A DNA stretch of 64,000 nt, from contig NZ_BAEO01000044.1 in NCBI RefSeq assembly GCF_000314995.1, positions 19,151-83,150 on the forward strand, in the 5' to 3' direction. A program made the position numbers and the translations under genes. This document shows, piece after piece, positions 32,657 through 42,440 of this stretch. Source of the stretch: Paraglaciecola arctica BSs20135. GTDB taxonomy: Bacteria; Pseudomonadota; Gammaproteobacteria; Enterobacterales; Alteromonadaceae. How positions within the stretch are numbered: position 1 is the stretch's first letter; each line of letters opens with the position of its first letter. The notes beneath the pieces were generated by a model that was not told the DNA's origin, searched no databases, and worked only from the letters and a program-made list of their open reading frames with translations.

Positions 32657-33436
32657 TCACATACGATTAGCTTGGTCGTGAAATTGGATAACATCTAAAC
32701 TTGCGAGTTGTTTAATTTGCTGTAATTGGGTTTCAGCATAATCTACTTGAGCTAGAGTCGAGCATAAAACGTCTGCTTTTTCTTCTAAGGCAGTGGCTTG
32801 ATATTCAACTTTTTGTTCTATTTGTTCACCAAAACGTTCCATTTTTTGTTCAAACTCATCCATGTCTCCACCACTAAAGAGCAGTTGAGTGCCTATGGCT
32901 ACCATCAAGTGACCCATTGAATCTGTTACTAAGTCTTCAATTGCTTCTTCAAACTGAGCCTCCCATTGCTCACCATAAAATTCTCCATTTTCAAACGACT
33001 CAGAATGTATCCTAATATCACCATTGTCTGCGTAAAAGTTGTATTGGATCTGCTGGTCAAGATTGTGCAATTTGTCAGATAAATCTGTTAGTGCTGTATT
33101 ATCCGAGCCTAACAATTCGCTAAATACCTCGTTTAGCGCGGTGCTTGCTAGTGCAACGGCATCTGTTGCTATTGAGGCAGCTTGAGGCGCAGCTGAATTG
33201 ATCCCATCATAATAGTTATCTACCCAGCCTTGTTGCTGTGTATCTAGAGTTAAAGCAATGCCATCAATATATAATATTTTATCTTGATCAATGGTAAGAC
33301 GAGTATCGTTGTCTAAAGTGACGGCTAATACTTTGTTTTCCAACTGCATGTTGCCATTGAGCTCAACGTTGCATTGATTAGCAAGGACCGGAAGTGAACA
33401 ACAAGCTAAAGCACCAGCAAATATCATGGTACGCAT
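32657..33436 (-). CDS. yggN: DUF2884 family periplasmic protein (YggN-like)
   Basis: A 259-residue exported protein. The signal peptide (MRTMIFAGALACCSLPVLAN) ends near residue 20. The mature part starts CNVELNGNMQLENKVLAV and includes ILYIDGIALTL and DNYYDGINSAAP. It then turns helical and acidic (EAIEDLVTDSMGHLMVAIG; MERFGEQIEQKVEYQATAL). This is the DUF2884/YggN pattern; the family has no established function. The longer frame upstream is rejected because the ATG at 33436 has an AGGAG ribosome site. Location is probably the periplasm. Confidence 0.85.
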   Translation of the reverse strand: MRTMIFAGALACCSLPVLANQCNVELNGNMQLENKVLAVTLDNDTRLTIDQDKILYIDGIALTLDTQQQGWVDNYYDGINSAAPQAASIATDAVALASTALNEVFSELLGSDNTALTDLSDKLHNLDQQIQYNFYADNGDIRIHSESFENGEFYGEQWEAQFEEAIEDLVTDSMGHLMVAIGTQLLFSGGDMDEFEQKMERFGEQIEQKVEYQATALEEKADVLCSTLAQVDYAETQLQQIKQLASLDVIQFHDQANRM

Positions 33437-33694
33437 AAAATTCTCCTGACTGATTAATTGTGATTGACTAGTTGAGCAGAGCAAAGCTTAGGCCAAAAAT
33501 AAAAAGTCATTAAAAACAATAGGATATGAATTATTAATGTTGAGCTGCGTAAATGTCGGAGGCGCAATTAGTGAACAGGACTAATAAGTGAGCTTTTAGA
33601 CCAATATGCAATAGACATTTTCCTTTTAGGTCTTTTGGAATTATGGTTTTTTGGTGCATAATATGCGGAGTTTGAAATACCTAGGAATTGAATC

Positions 33695-33892
33695 ATGAGT
33701 AATTGGCACGAACCCATCTTATTTGGCTTTACATTAATCACCTTTGTTTTAGGTATTAGCAGCATAATTATGAGCTTTTTACCTGCACCAGAAGGTACAA
33801 ACGTTATGCAGTCCAAGATCGAATACGGCTTTTTTGGTGCATCAGGTTTGGCATTATTTGCTGTGTTTGTATATGCCTTGGCGACTGTATAG
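33695..33892 (+). CDS. Small two-helix membrane protein, function unknown
   Basis: A 65-residue protein with two hydrophobic stretches (about 8-28 and 45-65) joined by a polar loop (PAPEGTNVMQSKIEYG). It has a sensible start with AGGAATTGAATC upstream and is longer than expected by chance for such hydrophobic periodicity. Family not recognised. A leftward frame overlapping the same DNA looks like a shadow. It is isolated between divergent and convergent neighbours, with no partner gene on the same strand nearby. Confidence 0.6.
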   Translation: MSNWHEPILFGFTLITFVLGISSIIMSFLPAPEGTNVMQSKIEYGFFGASGLALFAVFVYALATV

Positions 33893-33912
33893 TACCAACT
33901 AAGAACTAAATT

Positions 33913-35154
33913 TTAGGGCCTATCACTGACTCTTTGGTAGGCTCTTAGTTTGAATGCTGGCAATATTGCCAATAAGTGATCAAAAATATCACTTTGGATC
34001 CCTTCATAACTCACCCAGTTTTTATTCGCACAAAAACAGTAAATTTCTAATGGCACTCCAAGTTCAGTTGGGGGTCTTTGACGCACCATTAAAGTCATGT
34101 CTTTGTTAATATCGGGATGGTTTTCTAAGTACGCCTGCATGTAAGCGCGTAAGGTACCTATGTTGGTAAGCCTGCGGCTATTGATTAAATCTGTGGTGTC
34201 TATGTGTTGTTCACTGTGAAATCGCTGTAACTTTTCGAGCTTGGCTTGGATATAACTCTTTATATAACGAATTTTAGCAAATTCATCCAACATATCCTGA
34301 TCGCAAAATCGGATGCTTTGAATATCGATATTTAGCGAGCGTTTTATTCTACGTCCACCACTTTCGCTCATACCTCGCCAATTTTTCACAGAGTCCGATA
34401 TTAGGGTATAAGTGGGAATTGTTGAGATGGTTTTGTCCCAGTTTTGTACTTTTACTGTTGTCAGTCCTACTTGTAATACCTCACCGTCGGCGCCGTATTT
34501 GGGCATTTCGATCCAGTCACCGGTGTTGACCATACGATTGGCGGCTATCTGTATGCCTGCGACAAAACCTAAGATTGTATCTCTGAACAGTAGTAAGAGG
34601 ATGGCGGCCATTGCGCCTAGTCCAGACATTAGTAATAAGGGTGACTTATCCATGAGGTTAGAGATAATTAACAAACCAGCAATGATTATCACAAATAATT
34701 TACCCACTTGGATAAACCCTGTGATAGGTGCTCTTTTGGCTAAACGAGAAGCGTTATAGGTATCTTCTACCGTATTTAATAGGGCACTGACTGCCATCAC
34801 TGTAGAAATAAGCAGGTAAATAATGGCTGATTTTTGTAAGAAGGCGAGTAAAGACGGATTTTCAATCAATATTTGGCTAAGTAAGTAAATAACTAATGCA
34901 GGAATAATGTGGCCGATACGTCTAAAAAAGCCATGTTTGTGTAGCTCATCGTCGAAACCGTTTTTACTCTTACTGACTAATTTCCTTAGACTACTATTGA
35001 GTACACTTTTAGTTAGCCAGCTACTGAGCCCTGCAATAATAATGATACCAGTCAAAGCAAACGTCTGAAAAATCCAATCATCAGGCTTGGCTTGAATACC
35101 TATCTGTTCTAAAAGAGTTATCAGACTATCTGTAAGGAATTGATTATTTAGCAC
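33913..35154 (-). CDS. Mechanosensitive ion channel, MscS family (YbdG/MscM-like)
   Basis: A 413-residue inner-membrane protein. About five hydrophobic helices precede the pore helix, which contains LLMSGLGAMAAILLLLFRDT, the MscS TM3 equivalent. The cytoplasmic beta domain follows (MVNTGDWIEMPKYGADGEV, QVGLTTVKVQNWDKTISTIP). Length and architecture match E. coli YbdG (415 residues), a channel for mild osmotic downshift. The GTG start directly abuts the TAA of the upstream acyltransferase (TAAGTG), so it is translationally coupled to lipid-modifying genes. This suggests the channel and membrane lipid composition are controlled together; that link is inference. Confidence 0.92.
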   Translation of the reverse strand: MLNNQFLTDSLITLLEQIGIQAKPDDWIFQTFALTGIIIIAGLSSWLTKSVLNSSLRKLVSKSKNGFDDELHKHGFFRRIGHIIPALVIYLLSQILIENPSLLAFLQKSAIIYLLISTVMAVSALLNTVEDTYNASRLAKRAPITGFIQVGKLFVIIIAGLLIISNLMDKSPLLLMSGLGAMAAILLLLFRDTILGFVAGIQIAANRMVNTGDWIEMPKYGADGEVLQVGLTTVKVQNWDKTISTIPTYTLISDSVKNWRGMSESGGRRIKRSLNIDIQSIRFCDQDMLDEFAKIRYIKSYIQAKLEKLQRFHSEQHIDTTDLINSRRLTNIGTLRAYMQAYLENHPDINKDMTLMVRQRPPTELGVPLEIYCFCANKNWVSYEGIQSDIFDHLLAILPAFKLRAYQRVSDRP

Positions 35155-36051
35155 TTAGTTTTTCTCTTTTAATGTAGATATGAGTTTGTCTTTATTTTGC
35201 CAAATTAAATTTAGCCAACTTTGAAAACCTTGTTTAAATTTTTCGTCATTATAATAATCACCAATAATTTCATCGGTAAGCGGATGCACATTAACCCGAA
35301 TAGTGACCTTTTTAAGGCGACCGCTTAGCATTGTCATCATCGGGCTACCCTGTGTATCTGGATAGATTATCGTAATGTCCAGCACGCTAGTGAATAACTC
35401 TCCCATAGTGGCGAGGGTAAAGGCAATACCGCCTGCTTTAGGTGGCAAAAGATTTTTAAATGGACTTTGTTTGAGTTTTTGTTTTTCAGGGGTAAAGCGA
35501 TTGCCTTCGACGAAGTTGATAACTGTAGTGGGTAACTGACGAAATTTTTCACAAGATTTTTTAGTGGTGGCTATGTCTTTACCTTCTAGGTGAGGATTTT
35601 TTTGCAGGAAGGCTTTGTTATACCTTTGCATAAACGGCATGTCTAATGCCCATGCGGCAAGGCCGACAAAAGGTAGCCAAATCAATTCTTTTTTAAGAAA
35701 AAACTTTGGCGCAGGAATTTTACCAACAGCAAAATCCGTTAATAAAATAATATCTAACCAACTTAGGTGATTCGATATAATCAGATACCATTGTTTTTTG
35801 CTCAATTCGCCATCAACCACATAATCAAATTCCACTTTGTTCATACATTTGATTAAGGCGACACTGCAAAATCCAAATGCATACATCATGAAGTTCAGTA
35901 TGCTATTAATTGGTTTAGTGAAAAATGAGAAAGGCAGTATAAACTTGATAAAACCGAGCAAAGTAATGCATATAGTCCAAAAAGCTAGGCTTAACATTTG
36001 TAAAAGCAAATGCACCGGGAACACAATAAAACTTGGTAACACACTAAACAT
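35155..36051 (-). CDS. YihG-like acyltransferase, second copy
   Basis: A 298-residue membrane-associated PlsC-type acyltransferase. The catalytic NHxxxxD is in LIISNHLSWLDIILLTDF, the acceptor-binding motif is NFVEGNRFTPEK, and LPPKAGGIAFTLA and GDYYNDEKFKQGFQSWL match E. coli YihG. A hydrophobic N-terminus (LLLQMLSLAFWTICITLLGF) anchors it. YihG acylates lysophospholipids, in E. coli preferring cis-vaccenate. It overlaps the upstream paralogue by 8 bp and abuts the MscS gene. The two copies share the same motifs but differ enough to have separate chain preferences; that is inference. Confidence 0.9.
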   Translation of the reverse strand: MFSVLPSFIVFPVHLLLQMLSLAFWTICITLLGFIKFILPFSFFTKPINSILNFMMYAFGFCSVALIKCMNKVEFDYVVDGELSKKQWYLIISNHLSWLDIILLTDFAVGKIPAPKFFLKKELIWLPFVGLAAWALDMPFMQRYNKAFLQKNPHLEGKDIATTKKSCEKFRQLPTTVINFVEGNRFTPEKQKLKQSPFKNLLPPKAGGIAFTLATMGELFTSVLDITIIYPDTQGSPMMTMLSGRLKKVTIRVNVHPLTDEIIGDYYNDEKFKQGFQSWLNLIWQNKDKLISTLKEKN

Positions 36052-36976
36052 CTTGTGATTTCTTTGCCAGGGCGTTTTGTAAATCTTGGTCTTTTTGTTT
36101 CCATAACTCAGTTAGCCAACGTTGAAATTTGACTCTTTGTGTGTGGTCATCAAAGTAGTCAGTTCCATATACATCACTTTCTAACAATTCTTGAATAGAT
36201 AACACTTTAATCTGTACTTGTACTTTTTTGACTTTGCCGCAGACAAACTCCCAGTAGCTAGGTGTTCCTTCTGGATAATGAATAGTCACATCTAGTAACT
36301 TATGCAGTTGCTCTCCCATGGCACCTAAAACAAAAGCCATGCCGCCTGCCTTGGGCTTAAGTAAATGCTGAAATTTTGCTCCTTGGCGCGTCCGTTTTTC
36401 TTCGGTTAATCGCGTACCCTCTACAAAATTCATAATACTGACGGGTTTGAAAGTAAATTTTTCGCAAGCTTTACGAGTATTTTCTAAATCTTTGCCTTTT
36501 AAATGGGGATGTTTGGCTAATAACGCTTTGCTATACCTATGCATAAAGGGAAAGTCTAACGCCCACCAAGCTAAACCCAGAAAGGGTACCCAGATCAGTT
36601 CTTTTTTGAGGAAAAATTTTAAAAAAGGAATTTTGTGATTAAAAATTCGCTGTAACACTAAAATATCAACCCAAGATTGATGGTTTGATATGACCAAGTA
36701 CCAATCTTTGCGGCTTAAGCCTTCTAGTCCCGTCACTTCAAATTTAGTGCGGCTAAATAGATTCTGATTGGCGCTGTTGACTGATATCCAAAACGTGGCG
36801 CAACCATCCAGCAAATAAGACATAAAGGTTTGCCATATTTTGATGGGAATTAACTTGAAGAACGAAAAAATTAAAATAGGTACTAACCAAAACAGAGTAT
36901 TAATAAAATAACCTATTACGGATATAGCACCAAACAAGGGGGTAAAAATCGTCGAAAACATACTATAAAACATCAC
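36044..36976 (-). CDS. YihG-like acyltransferase, first copy
   Basis: A 310-residue paralogue of the next gene, at the head of a three-gene leftward operon. It has the hydrophobic N-terminus, the HxxxxD motif (LVISNHQSWVDILVLQ), NFVEGTRLTEEKRTRQGAKF, and LKPKAGGMAFVLGAMGEQ. The C-terminus is basic and helical (WLTELWKQKDQDLQNALAKK). It likely makes phosphatidic acid or remodels phospholipids by acylating a lysophospholipid. Tandem placement suggests an old duplication; which copy corresponds to E. coli YihG cannot be settled by eye, although the second looks closer in its C-terminus. No promoter motif is clear upstream (36977-37164). Confidence 0.9.
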   Translation of the reverse strand: MMFYSMFSTIFTPLFGAISVIGYFINTLFWLVPILIFSFFKLIPIKIWQTFMSYLLDGCATFWISVNSANQNLFSRTKFEVTGLEGLSRKDWYLVISNHQSWVDILVLQRIFNHKIPFLKFFLKKELIWVPFLGLAWWALDFPFMHRYSKALLAKHPHLKGKDLENTRKACEKFTFKPVSIMNFVEGTRLTEEKRTRQGAKFQHLLKPKAGGMAFVLGAMGEQLHKLLDVTIHYPEGTPSYWEFVCGKVKKVQVQIKVLSIQELLESDVYGTDYFDDHTQRVKFQRWLTELWKQKDQDLQNALAKKSQDV

Positions 36977-37164
36977 TACTACTCCAAAACTGGCACAAGT
37001 TTAAACTAAAACCGTGTACGAGATGTAGTAGTTATTGCTTTGTAGTTCACAGAGACTGTAGATACATATCCTTTTACTTGTCTGGCGGAGATTTTTGATC
37101 CCGAAATGTGTATTATCGGCAACCTCTTAACTATTTATTTGTTTCTTTTTAGGTTAATAATTTT

Positions 37165-40059
37165 ATGAAAAAACAATCTCTAATGATTGCAGGAATTGCA
37201 GCTATTTTATGCTTAACAGCCTGTGACATAAAAGATCCTCAACAAAAATCCAGCCAAATAAAAAGTGACCAGATCAAGTCTAACGTTGTGCCAGAAGGTT
37301 TTAAAAAAATTATCACTGTTGCCAAAAAAGGTGATGAGATTGTCATTCCATTTACCAAATATCAGCTCGACAATGGGCTAACCGTTATTTTACACCCTGA
37401 TAACTCCGATCCACTTGTACATGTTGATGTGACTTACCATGTTGGTTCAGGGCGAGAGGAGCCTGGAAAATCAGGTTTTGCCCACTTTTTTGAACACATG
37501 ATGTTCCAAGGCTCAGAGAATGTCGCCGACGAGCAACATTTTGGTCTGATTACCGAATCTGGTGGCACGCTGAATGGCTCTACTAACACTGACCGTACTA
37601 ATTATTATGAAACAGTTCCTTCTAATCAATTAGAACGGATGTTGTGGTTAGAATCTGATCGTATGGGCTTTTTCCTCGATGCCGTTACCAAAGAAAAATT
37701 CGAAAATCAGCGTGAGACTGTTAAAAATGAACGTGGTCAAAATTATGATAACCGTCCTTATGGTCTACTAAGAGAAAGAGTCGGTGAAGCTTTGTTTCCT
37801 GAAGGTCACCCGTATTCTTGGTCGACTATTGGTTATATAGAAGATCTTAATCGTGCAGACTTGAACGATTTGAAAAAATTCTTCTTACGTTGGTATGGCC
37901 CAAACAATGCTACATTAACCATAGGTGGCGACATGGACGAAACCCAAACATTGGCTTGGGTTAAAAAATATTTTGGTGGCATACCTCGAGGCCCTGAAGT
38001 TATACAGCCTGAGTATACAGCGGTCACACTGAAACAGGACCGTTACATTTCTATGGAAGATAACGTTTCTTTGCCTTTAGTGTATATGTCGTTCCCAACA
38101 GTACATGCTAATCACCCTGATGAAGCTCCACTTGATGTGCTTATGTCTATTCTAGGTAGTGGTAAGACGTCATTGTTATATAAAAATCTGGTGAAAAATG
38201 GCAAGTCTGTTCAAGCTAGTGCAAACCATGGGTGCGGTGAGCTAAGTTGTCAGTTTACTCTGCTGGCTTTACCTACCCCTGGTAACAGCTTATCTGAGTT
38301 AGAGACTATTATTCGTGCGTCGTTAGATGAATTCGAAAGCAAAGGTGGCGCGACCGACGATGATATAGAGCGTGTTAAGGCTGGTATTGTATCGGGTATG
38401 GTTTACGGACTTGAAAGTGTATCTGGAAAAGTGAGCCAACTTGCTGCCTATCAAACCTATCGAAACAATCCTAATGCTATCGGTGAAGATGTCGCTCGTT
38501 ATGAAAACGTCAGTCAAGACGATGTGATGCGAGTTTATAAAAAATATATTAAAGATAAATATGCCGTGATCATGAGCATAGTACCGAATGGGCAAGGTGA
38601 TAAAATCGCCAAGCCAGACACTTGGAAACGTTACGATAGAGCTATCCCCGATAGTACTGAAGATGACTCATTGGTACTGCGTCCAGGTACTTCTGACTTC
38701 GACCGTTCTGTGGTTCCAGTATCAGGGAAAAACCCTAGTGTCAGAGCGCCGGATATCTATAAACTAACGACTAAAACTGGTATTAAAATTTTAGGTACAG
38801 TAAACGATGAAGTGCCTACCACCACCATTCGTTTACGTGTTCCAGCAGGGCAAACCAGAGAGTCAATCGATAAGCTTGGCCTAGCCTCGTTAACAGCTGC
38901 AATGTTGAGTGAGGCAACCAAAAAGTCCAGTGCTGAAGATTTATCTAATCACTTACAAAAATTGGGTTCATCTGTCGATTTTTCCACCGACAATAAATTT
39001 ACCACTATCAATATTCGTACTCTGACTAAAAACTTGGATGAGACACTGGCTGTTGCAATCGAACAGCTTACTCAACCTAAGTTTGACGAAGCTGATTTTA
39101 AACGTTTACAAAAGCAACAAATAGAAGGCCTTAAAACAGCTAAAAAAAATGCCGCGACTACTGCAACAGAAGTCTTTAACAAGCTAGTTTTTGGTAGTGA
39201 TAATAGTTTTGCTTATGCTGACAACGGGATTATTTCTACCTTAGAAAAACTTTCCTTAAAGGATGTCATAGAATTCTACAGTGCTAATTATGGCCCTTCG
39301 AATGCTGACGTGATAGTGGTCAGTAATTTGGCTGAAAATGAGATTAGCAAAAGCCTTAAGACCTTAGATGTTTGGCAAGGTAAAAGCAGTCCGATGCCAG
39401 CAATCAATCCTTTCCCAGAGTTGCAAGCGGGCACCTTATATTTTATTGATAAGCCTGAAGCTGCACAGTCCGAAATACGTATTGGTAAACGCGCACTCAA
39501 ATATGATTCGGTTGGAGAGTATTACCGTGCAGATTTGATGAATTATAATTTGGGCGGGGCTTTTAACAGTAGGATCAATCTTAATCTTAGAGAAGATAAA
39601 GGTTATACCTATGGTGCCCGCTCTTTCTTTTATGGCAATGATTTTTACGGCTTCTATCGAGCGCAAGCGGGCGTGCGTGCCGACACTACTGCTGATTCAA
39701 TTGTGCAGTTTAGAAACGAAATCTCTGCCTTTGGAGCACAAGGCCTGACAGTAAAAGAACTGGAGTTTGTGAAAAGTGCTATTGGTCAACGGGATGCGCG
39801 CAACTATGAAACTCCACGACAAAAACTGAGTTTTTTGTCAGAAATCATGACCTATAATCTGGATAAAGGTTTTGTGGATAAACAAAATGAAATCTTGGAA
39901 AAGGTGAGTATAGAAGAACTGAGTGGGTTGGCCGCTAAACATCTTAAACTTGACGAGATGATTACCGTAGTAGTGGGAGATAAAGCTACCATTATGGAAA
40001 GCTTGCAGCCCATGTTTAAGAATATTGTTGAGCTTGATGAAGAGGGGAAACCACTTTAG
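37165..40059 (+). CDS. M16-family zinc peptidase lipoprotein
   Basis: A 964-residue lipoprotein peptidase. The signal peptide ends in lipobox LTAC (Cys20). The N-terminal M16 domain has the inverted zinc motif HFFEH (107-111), and the distal Glu is in KNERGQNYDNRPYG. The second, inactive M16 half follows (AGQTRESIDKLGLASLTAAM; NLREDKGYTYGARSFF). Members of this pitrilysin/insulinase type degrade peptides in the periplasm; the two halves form a clamshell in one chain. Residues 20-45 are a flexible tether (QQKSSQIKSDQIKSN). It is probably outer-membrane anchored, because Asp at +2 after the Cys may instead signal inner-membrane retention; this is ambiguous. A strong terminator follows. Confidence 0.93.
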   Translation: MKKQSLMIAGIAAILCLTACDIKDPQQKSSQIKSDQIKSNVVPEGFKKIITVAKKGDEIVIPFTKYQLDNGLTVILHPDNSDPLVHVDVTYHVGSGREEPGKSGFAHFFEHMMFQGSENVADEQHFGLITESGGTLNGSTNTDRTNYYETVPSNQLERMLWLESDRMGFFLDAVTKEKFENQRETVKNERGQNYDNRPYGLLRERVGEALFPEGHPYSWSTIGYIEDLNRADLNDLKKFFLRWYGPNNATLTIGGDMDETQTLAWVKKYFGGIPRGPEVIQPEYTAVTLKQDRYISMEDNVSLPLVYMSFPTVHANHPDEAPLDVLMSILGSGKTSLLYKNLVKNGKSVQASANHGCGELSCQFTLLALPTPGNSLSELETIIRASLDEFESKGGATDDDIERVKAGIVSGMVYGLESVSGKVSQLAAYQTYRNNPNAIGEDVARYENVSQDDVMRVYKKYIKDKYAVIMSIVPNGQGDKIAKPDTWKRYDRAIPDSTEDDSLVLRPGTSDFDRSVVPVSGKNPSVRAPDIYKLTTKTGIKILGTVNDEVPTTTIRLRVPAGQTRESIDKLGLASLTAAMLSEATKKSSAEDLSNHLQKLGSSVDFSTDNKFTTINIRTLTKNLDETLAVAIEQLTQPKFDEADFKRLQKQQIEGLKTAKKNAATTATEVFNKLVFGSDNSFAYADNGIISTLEKLSLKDVIEFYSANYGPSNADVIVVSNLAENEISKSLKTLDVWQGKSSPMPAINPFPELQAGTLYFIDKPEAAQSEIRIGKRALKYDSVGEYYRADLMNYNLGGAFNSRINLNLREDKGYTYGARSFFYGNDFYGFYRAQAGVRADTTADSIVQFRNEISAFGAQGLTVKELEFVKSAIGQRDARNYETPRQKLSFLSEIMTYNLDKGFVDKQNEILEKVSIEELSGLAAKHLKLDEMITVVVGDKATIMESLQPMFKNIVELDEEGKPL

Positions 40060-40077
40060 CCACTCTTAATAATTTAA

Positions 40078-40120
40078 CAAAATAGTCACCTTTTTTCATT
40101 CATGGTGGCTATTTTGTTTG
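40078..40120 (+). terminator. Rho-independent terminator after the M16 peptidase gene
   Basis: A 13-bp stem (CAAAATAGTCACC / GGTGGCTATTTTG, one G-U pair) is followed by a T-rich stretch. Confidence 0.8.
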
Positions 40121-40183
40121 TAGTTCAATCCTACATGCGACCCTTACGCCATAGACATTAAAGATCAGCAAGGAAGAACCGCA

Positions 40184-42370
40184 ATGATTAATCAAGCAAA
40201 CACTATTCTAAAAAGCGTATTTGGTTTTGATCAGTTTCGAGAGTCACAAGAAGCGATTATCGGCAACGTTTTAAACAAACAAAATACCCTAGCAATTATG
40301 CCAACGGGTGGCGGTAAATCTTTGTGTTACCAGATCCCAGGTACTGTATTTAATGGTTTAACCATTGTTATTTCGCCTCTAATATCGCTGATGCAAGATC
40401 AAGTTAGACAACTGAATGAGCTTGCCATCCCTGCTTGTGTGTTAAACAGTTCCCTTTCAGACAGTGATTATCAAGATAATTTAGATTCCATCAAACATCA
40501 GCAAATTAAGCTGTTGTTTTTGGCTCCAGAAACCGCGTTGCAAACTAGCATTTTAGATCTATTGAGCAATTGTGATGTTTCTTGTATCGCCATTGATGAG
40601 GCGCACTGTATTTCTGAATGGGGACATGACTTTCGCCCTGAATATCGGCAACTTAATCGTCTAATTGAGTGTTTCCCAAGGGCTGTATGTATCGCCTTAA
40701 CGGCTACCGCTACGCCTAGAGTGCGAGAGGACATTAAACGTCAGCTCAATATCAATGACAGTAGCGAATACATTTCCAGTTTTGATCGTCCTAATTTGTT
40801 TATTAGTGTGATCCCTAAAGATAACCCCTATCAGCAATGTAAAAAATTTGTCGAACAACACCCAGAGCAGTCGGGGATTATTTATTGCCAATCACGTAAA
40901 GGTGTAGATGAACTCACCGCCAAACTTAAACAGGACGGGTTTTCGGCTTTGCCTTATCATGCTGGACTGAGCAGTATAAAACGCAGCGATTATCAAGAAC
41001 GTTTTATTCGAGATGATGTAAACATCATAGTGGCGACTATTGCTTTTGGGATGGGCATCAACAAACCCGATGTGCGTTACGTTTTACATTACGATCTACC
41101 AAAAAATATTGAAGGGTATTATCAACAAATTGGTCGTGCTGGCCGTGATGGTTTAGACGCCGATTGTTTATTATTATTTGGTTATGGTGACACAGGAAAA
41201 ATTCGTTTCTTTATTGAACAGATGAGTAACGAACAGGAAAAACGTTTGGCTAATGTGCATCTCAACCAAATGTTAGCATTGGCTGAGGCCGAAGATTGCA
41301 GACGTACACCACTACTGGCATATTTTGGTGAAAAATCAGCTAAAGAAAATTGCGCTAACTGTGATAATTGCACCAATGAAAGCAAAGAGAAATCTGATTT
41401 AACCGTACCCGCCCAGAAATTTTTATCCTGCGTGCATCGCACCGGTCAACGTTTTGGTTCTAGCCATATTATCGATGTATTGCGAGGCTCTAGCGCCGAA
41501 AAAGTATTACAAAACCAGCATAACTTGCTTTCAACTTATAATATTGGCAATGAGTACAATAAAAAGCAGTGGATGGCTTTGGCGCGGCAATTGATCCAAA
41601 AAGGTTTGCTCAACCAAGAAGAACAATACGGCGGTTTAAAACTCACGCAGAAAGCCGGTGACGTGTTAAAAGGTAAGGTGCCGTTTTTTGCTTTACTACA
41701 GCAACCTGTTGCAGCTAGTGGCCATGCATCTAAAACACTTGCCAACCCGGGTGATCAGCAATTGGTCGCTATATTAAAAGCTGATCGTAAACGTTTAGCC
41801 GATGAAGCAAATTTGCCTCCTTATGCTATTTTCTCTGATCGTACACTCAACGAAATGGCTTATTATTTTCCACATTCTGAAGAAAATTTGTTACGAATTC
41901 ATGGAGTAGGGCAAGCCAAGTTAGATAAGTATGGTGAGCATTATCTAATGCTTATAAATGATTACTGCCAGAAAAATAATATTGAAGAAGTTTCCAATAC
42001 GCAAACTGCTAGTAAAGCAGTAGTCAATAAAGCAAGCAGCAGTAACTCCAATAGTCGCAGTATCGAAATAGTCAGTGCTTACCAACAGGGCCAATCTATC
42101 TACTCTTTAGCGTCACAGTTTAAGGTGAAAGACGGCACCATCATCAATCACTTGTACCGCTATGTGCAAGATGGGCATAAGTTCGCGCAGCCCACACTAC
42201 TTTTAGAACAATCTGGTTTGAGCCAAAACCAAATTGATATGGCTTTAGCAGCCTTTGCAGAGCACTCTCACGAGCGCCTAAAACCTGTTTTCGACAGTCT
42301 CAACGAACAAGTCAGTTATGATCAATTACATTTACTTAGAATTTATTTTGTTAGTCAGTTGGTTGAATAA
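40184..42370 (+). CDS. Second RecQ-family ATP-dependent helicase
   Basis: A 728-residue helicase. Walker A is MPTGGGKSLCYQ (near 39-50), DEAH is IDEAHCISEWGHDFRPEYR, and motif VI is YYQQIGRAGRDG. The RQC zinc cysteines are in DCRRTPLLAYFGE and ENCANCDNCTNES. HRDC follows (LADEANLPPYAIFSDRTLNE), then a C-terminal helix-turn-helix extension (SIYSLASQFKVKDGTIINHL) not found in E. coli RecQ (609 residues). The genome therefore carries at least two RecQ proteins in this window; the first matches the E. coli locus, and this copy has the extra DNA-binding tail. An AAGGAAGAA ribosome site precedes the ATG. dusA follows 70 bp later. Confidence 0.95.
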   Translation: MINQANTILKSVFGFDQFRESQEAIIGNVLNKQNTLAIMPTGGGKSLCYQIPGTVFNGLTIVISPLISLMQDQVRQLNELAIPACVLNSSLSDSDYQDNLDSIKHQQIKLLFLAPETALQTSILDLLSNCDVSCIAIDEAHCISEWGHDFRPEYRQLNRLIECFPRAVCIALTATATPRVREDIKRQLNINDSSEYISSFDRPNLFISVIPKDNPYQQCKKFVEQHPEQSGIIYCQSRKGVDELTAKLKQDGFSALPYHAGLSSIKRSDYQERFIRDDVNIIVATIAFGMGINKPDVRYVLHYDLPKNIEGYYQQIGRAGRDGLDADCLLLFGYGDTGKIRFFIEQMSNEQEKRLANVHLNQMLALAEAEDCRRTPLLAYFGEKSAKENCANCDNCTNESKEKSDLTVPAQKFLSCVHRTGQRFGSSHIIDVLRGSSAEKVLQNQHNLLSTYNIGNEYNKKQWMALARQLIQKGLLNQEEQYGGLKLTQKAGDVLKGKVPFFALLQQPVAASGHASKTLANPGDQQLVAILKADRKRLADEANLPPYAIFSDRTLNEMAYYFPHSEENLLRIHGVGQAKLDKYGEHYLMLINDYCQKNNIEEVSNTQTASKAVVNKASSSNSNSRSIEIVSAYQQGQSIYSLASQFKVKDGTIINHLYRYVQDGHKFAQPTLLLEQSGLSQNQIDMALAAFAEHSHERLKPVFDSLNEQVSYDQLHLLRIYFVSQLVE

Positions 42371-42440
42371 GCTTCACTAGTGCTAGGAGGCAAAATCAGC
42401 TAGAATGCGCGCCCTAAATTTCACATTGGCGAGGCAAACT

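Noticed and set aside
33701..33725. TTGGCACG near the start of the 65-residue membrane protein as a sigma-54 site
   Set aside because: It lies inside the coding frame, and no GC occurs at the required ten-base distance.
33568..33816. 82-codon leftward frame opposite the small two-helix protein
   Set aside because: Composition looks non-coding, with a run of basic residues; the rightward frame has the better start and hydrophobic pattern.
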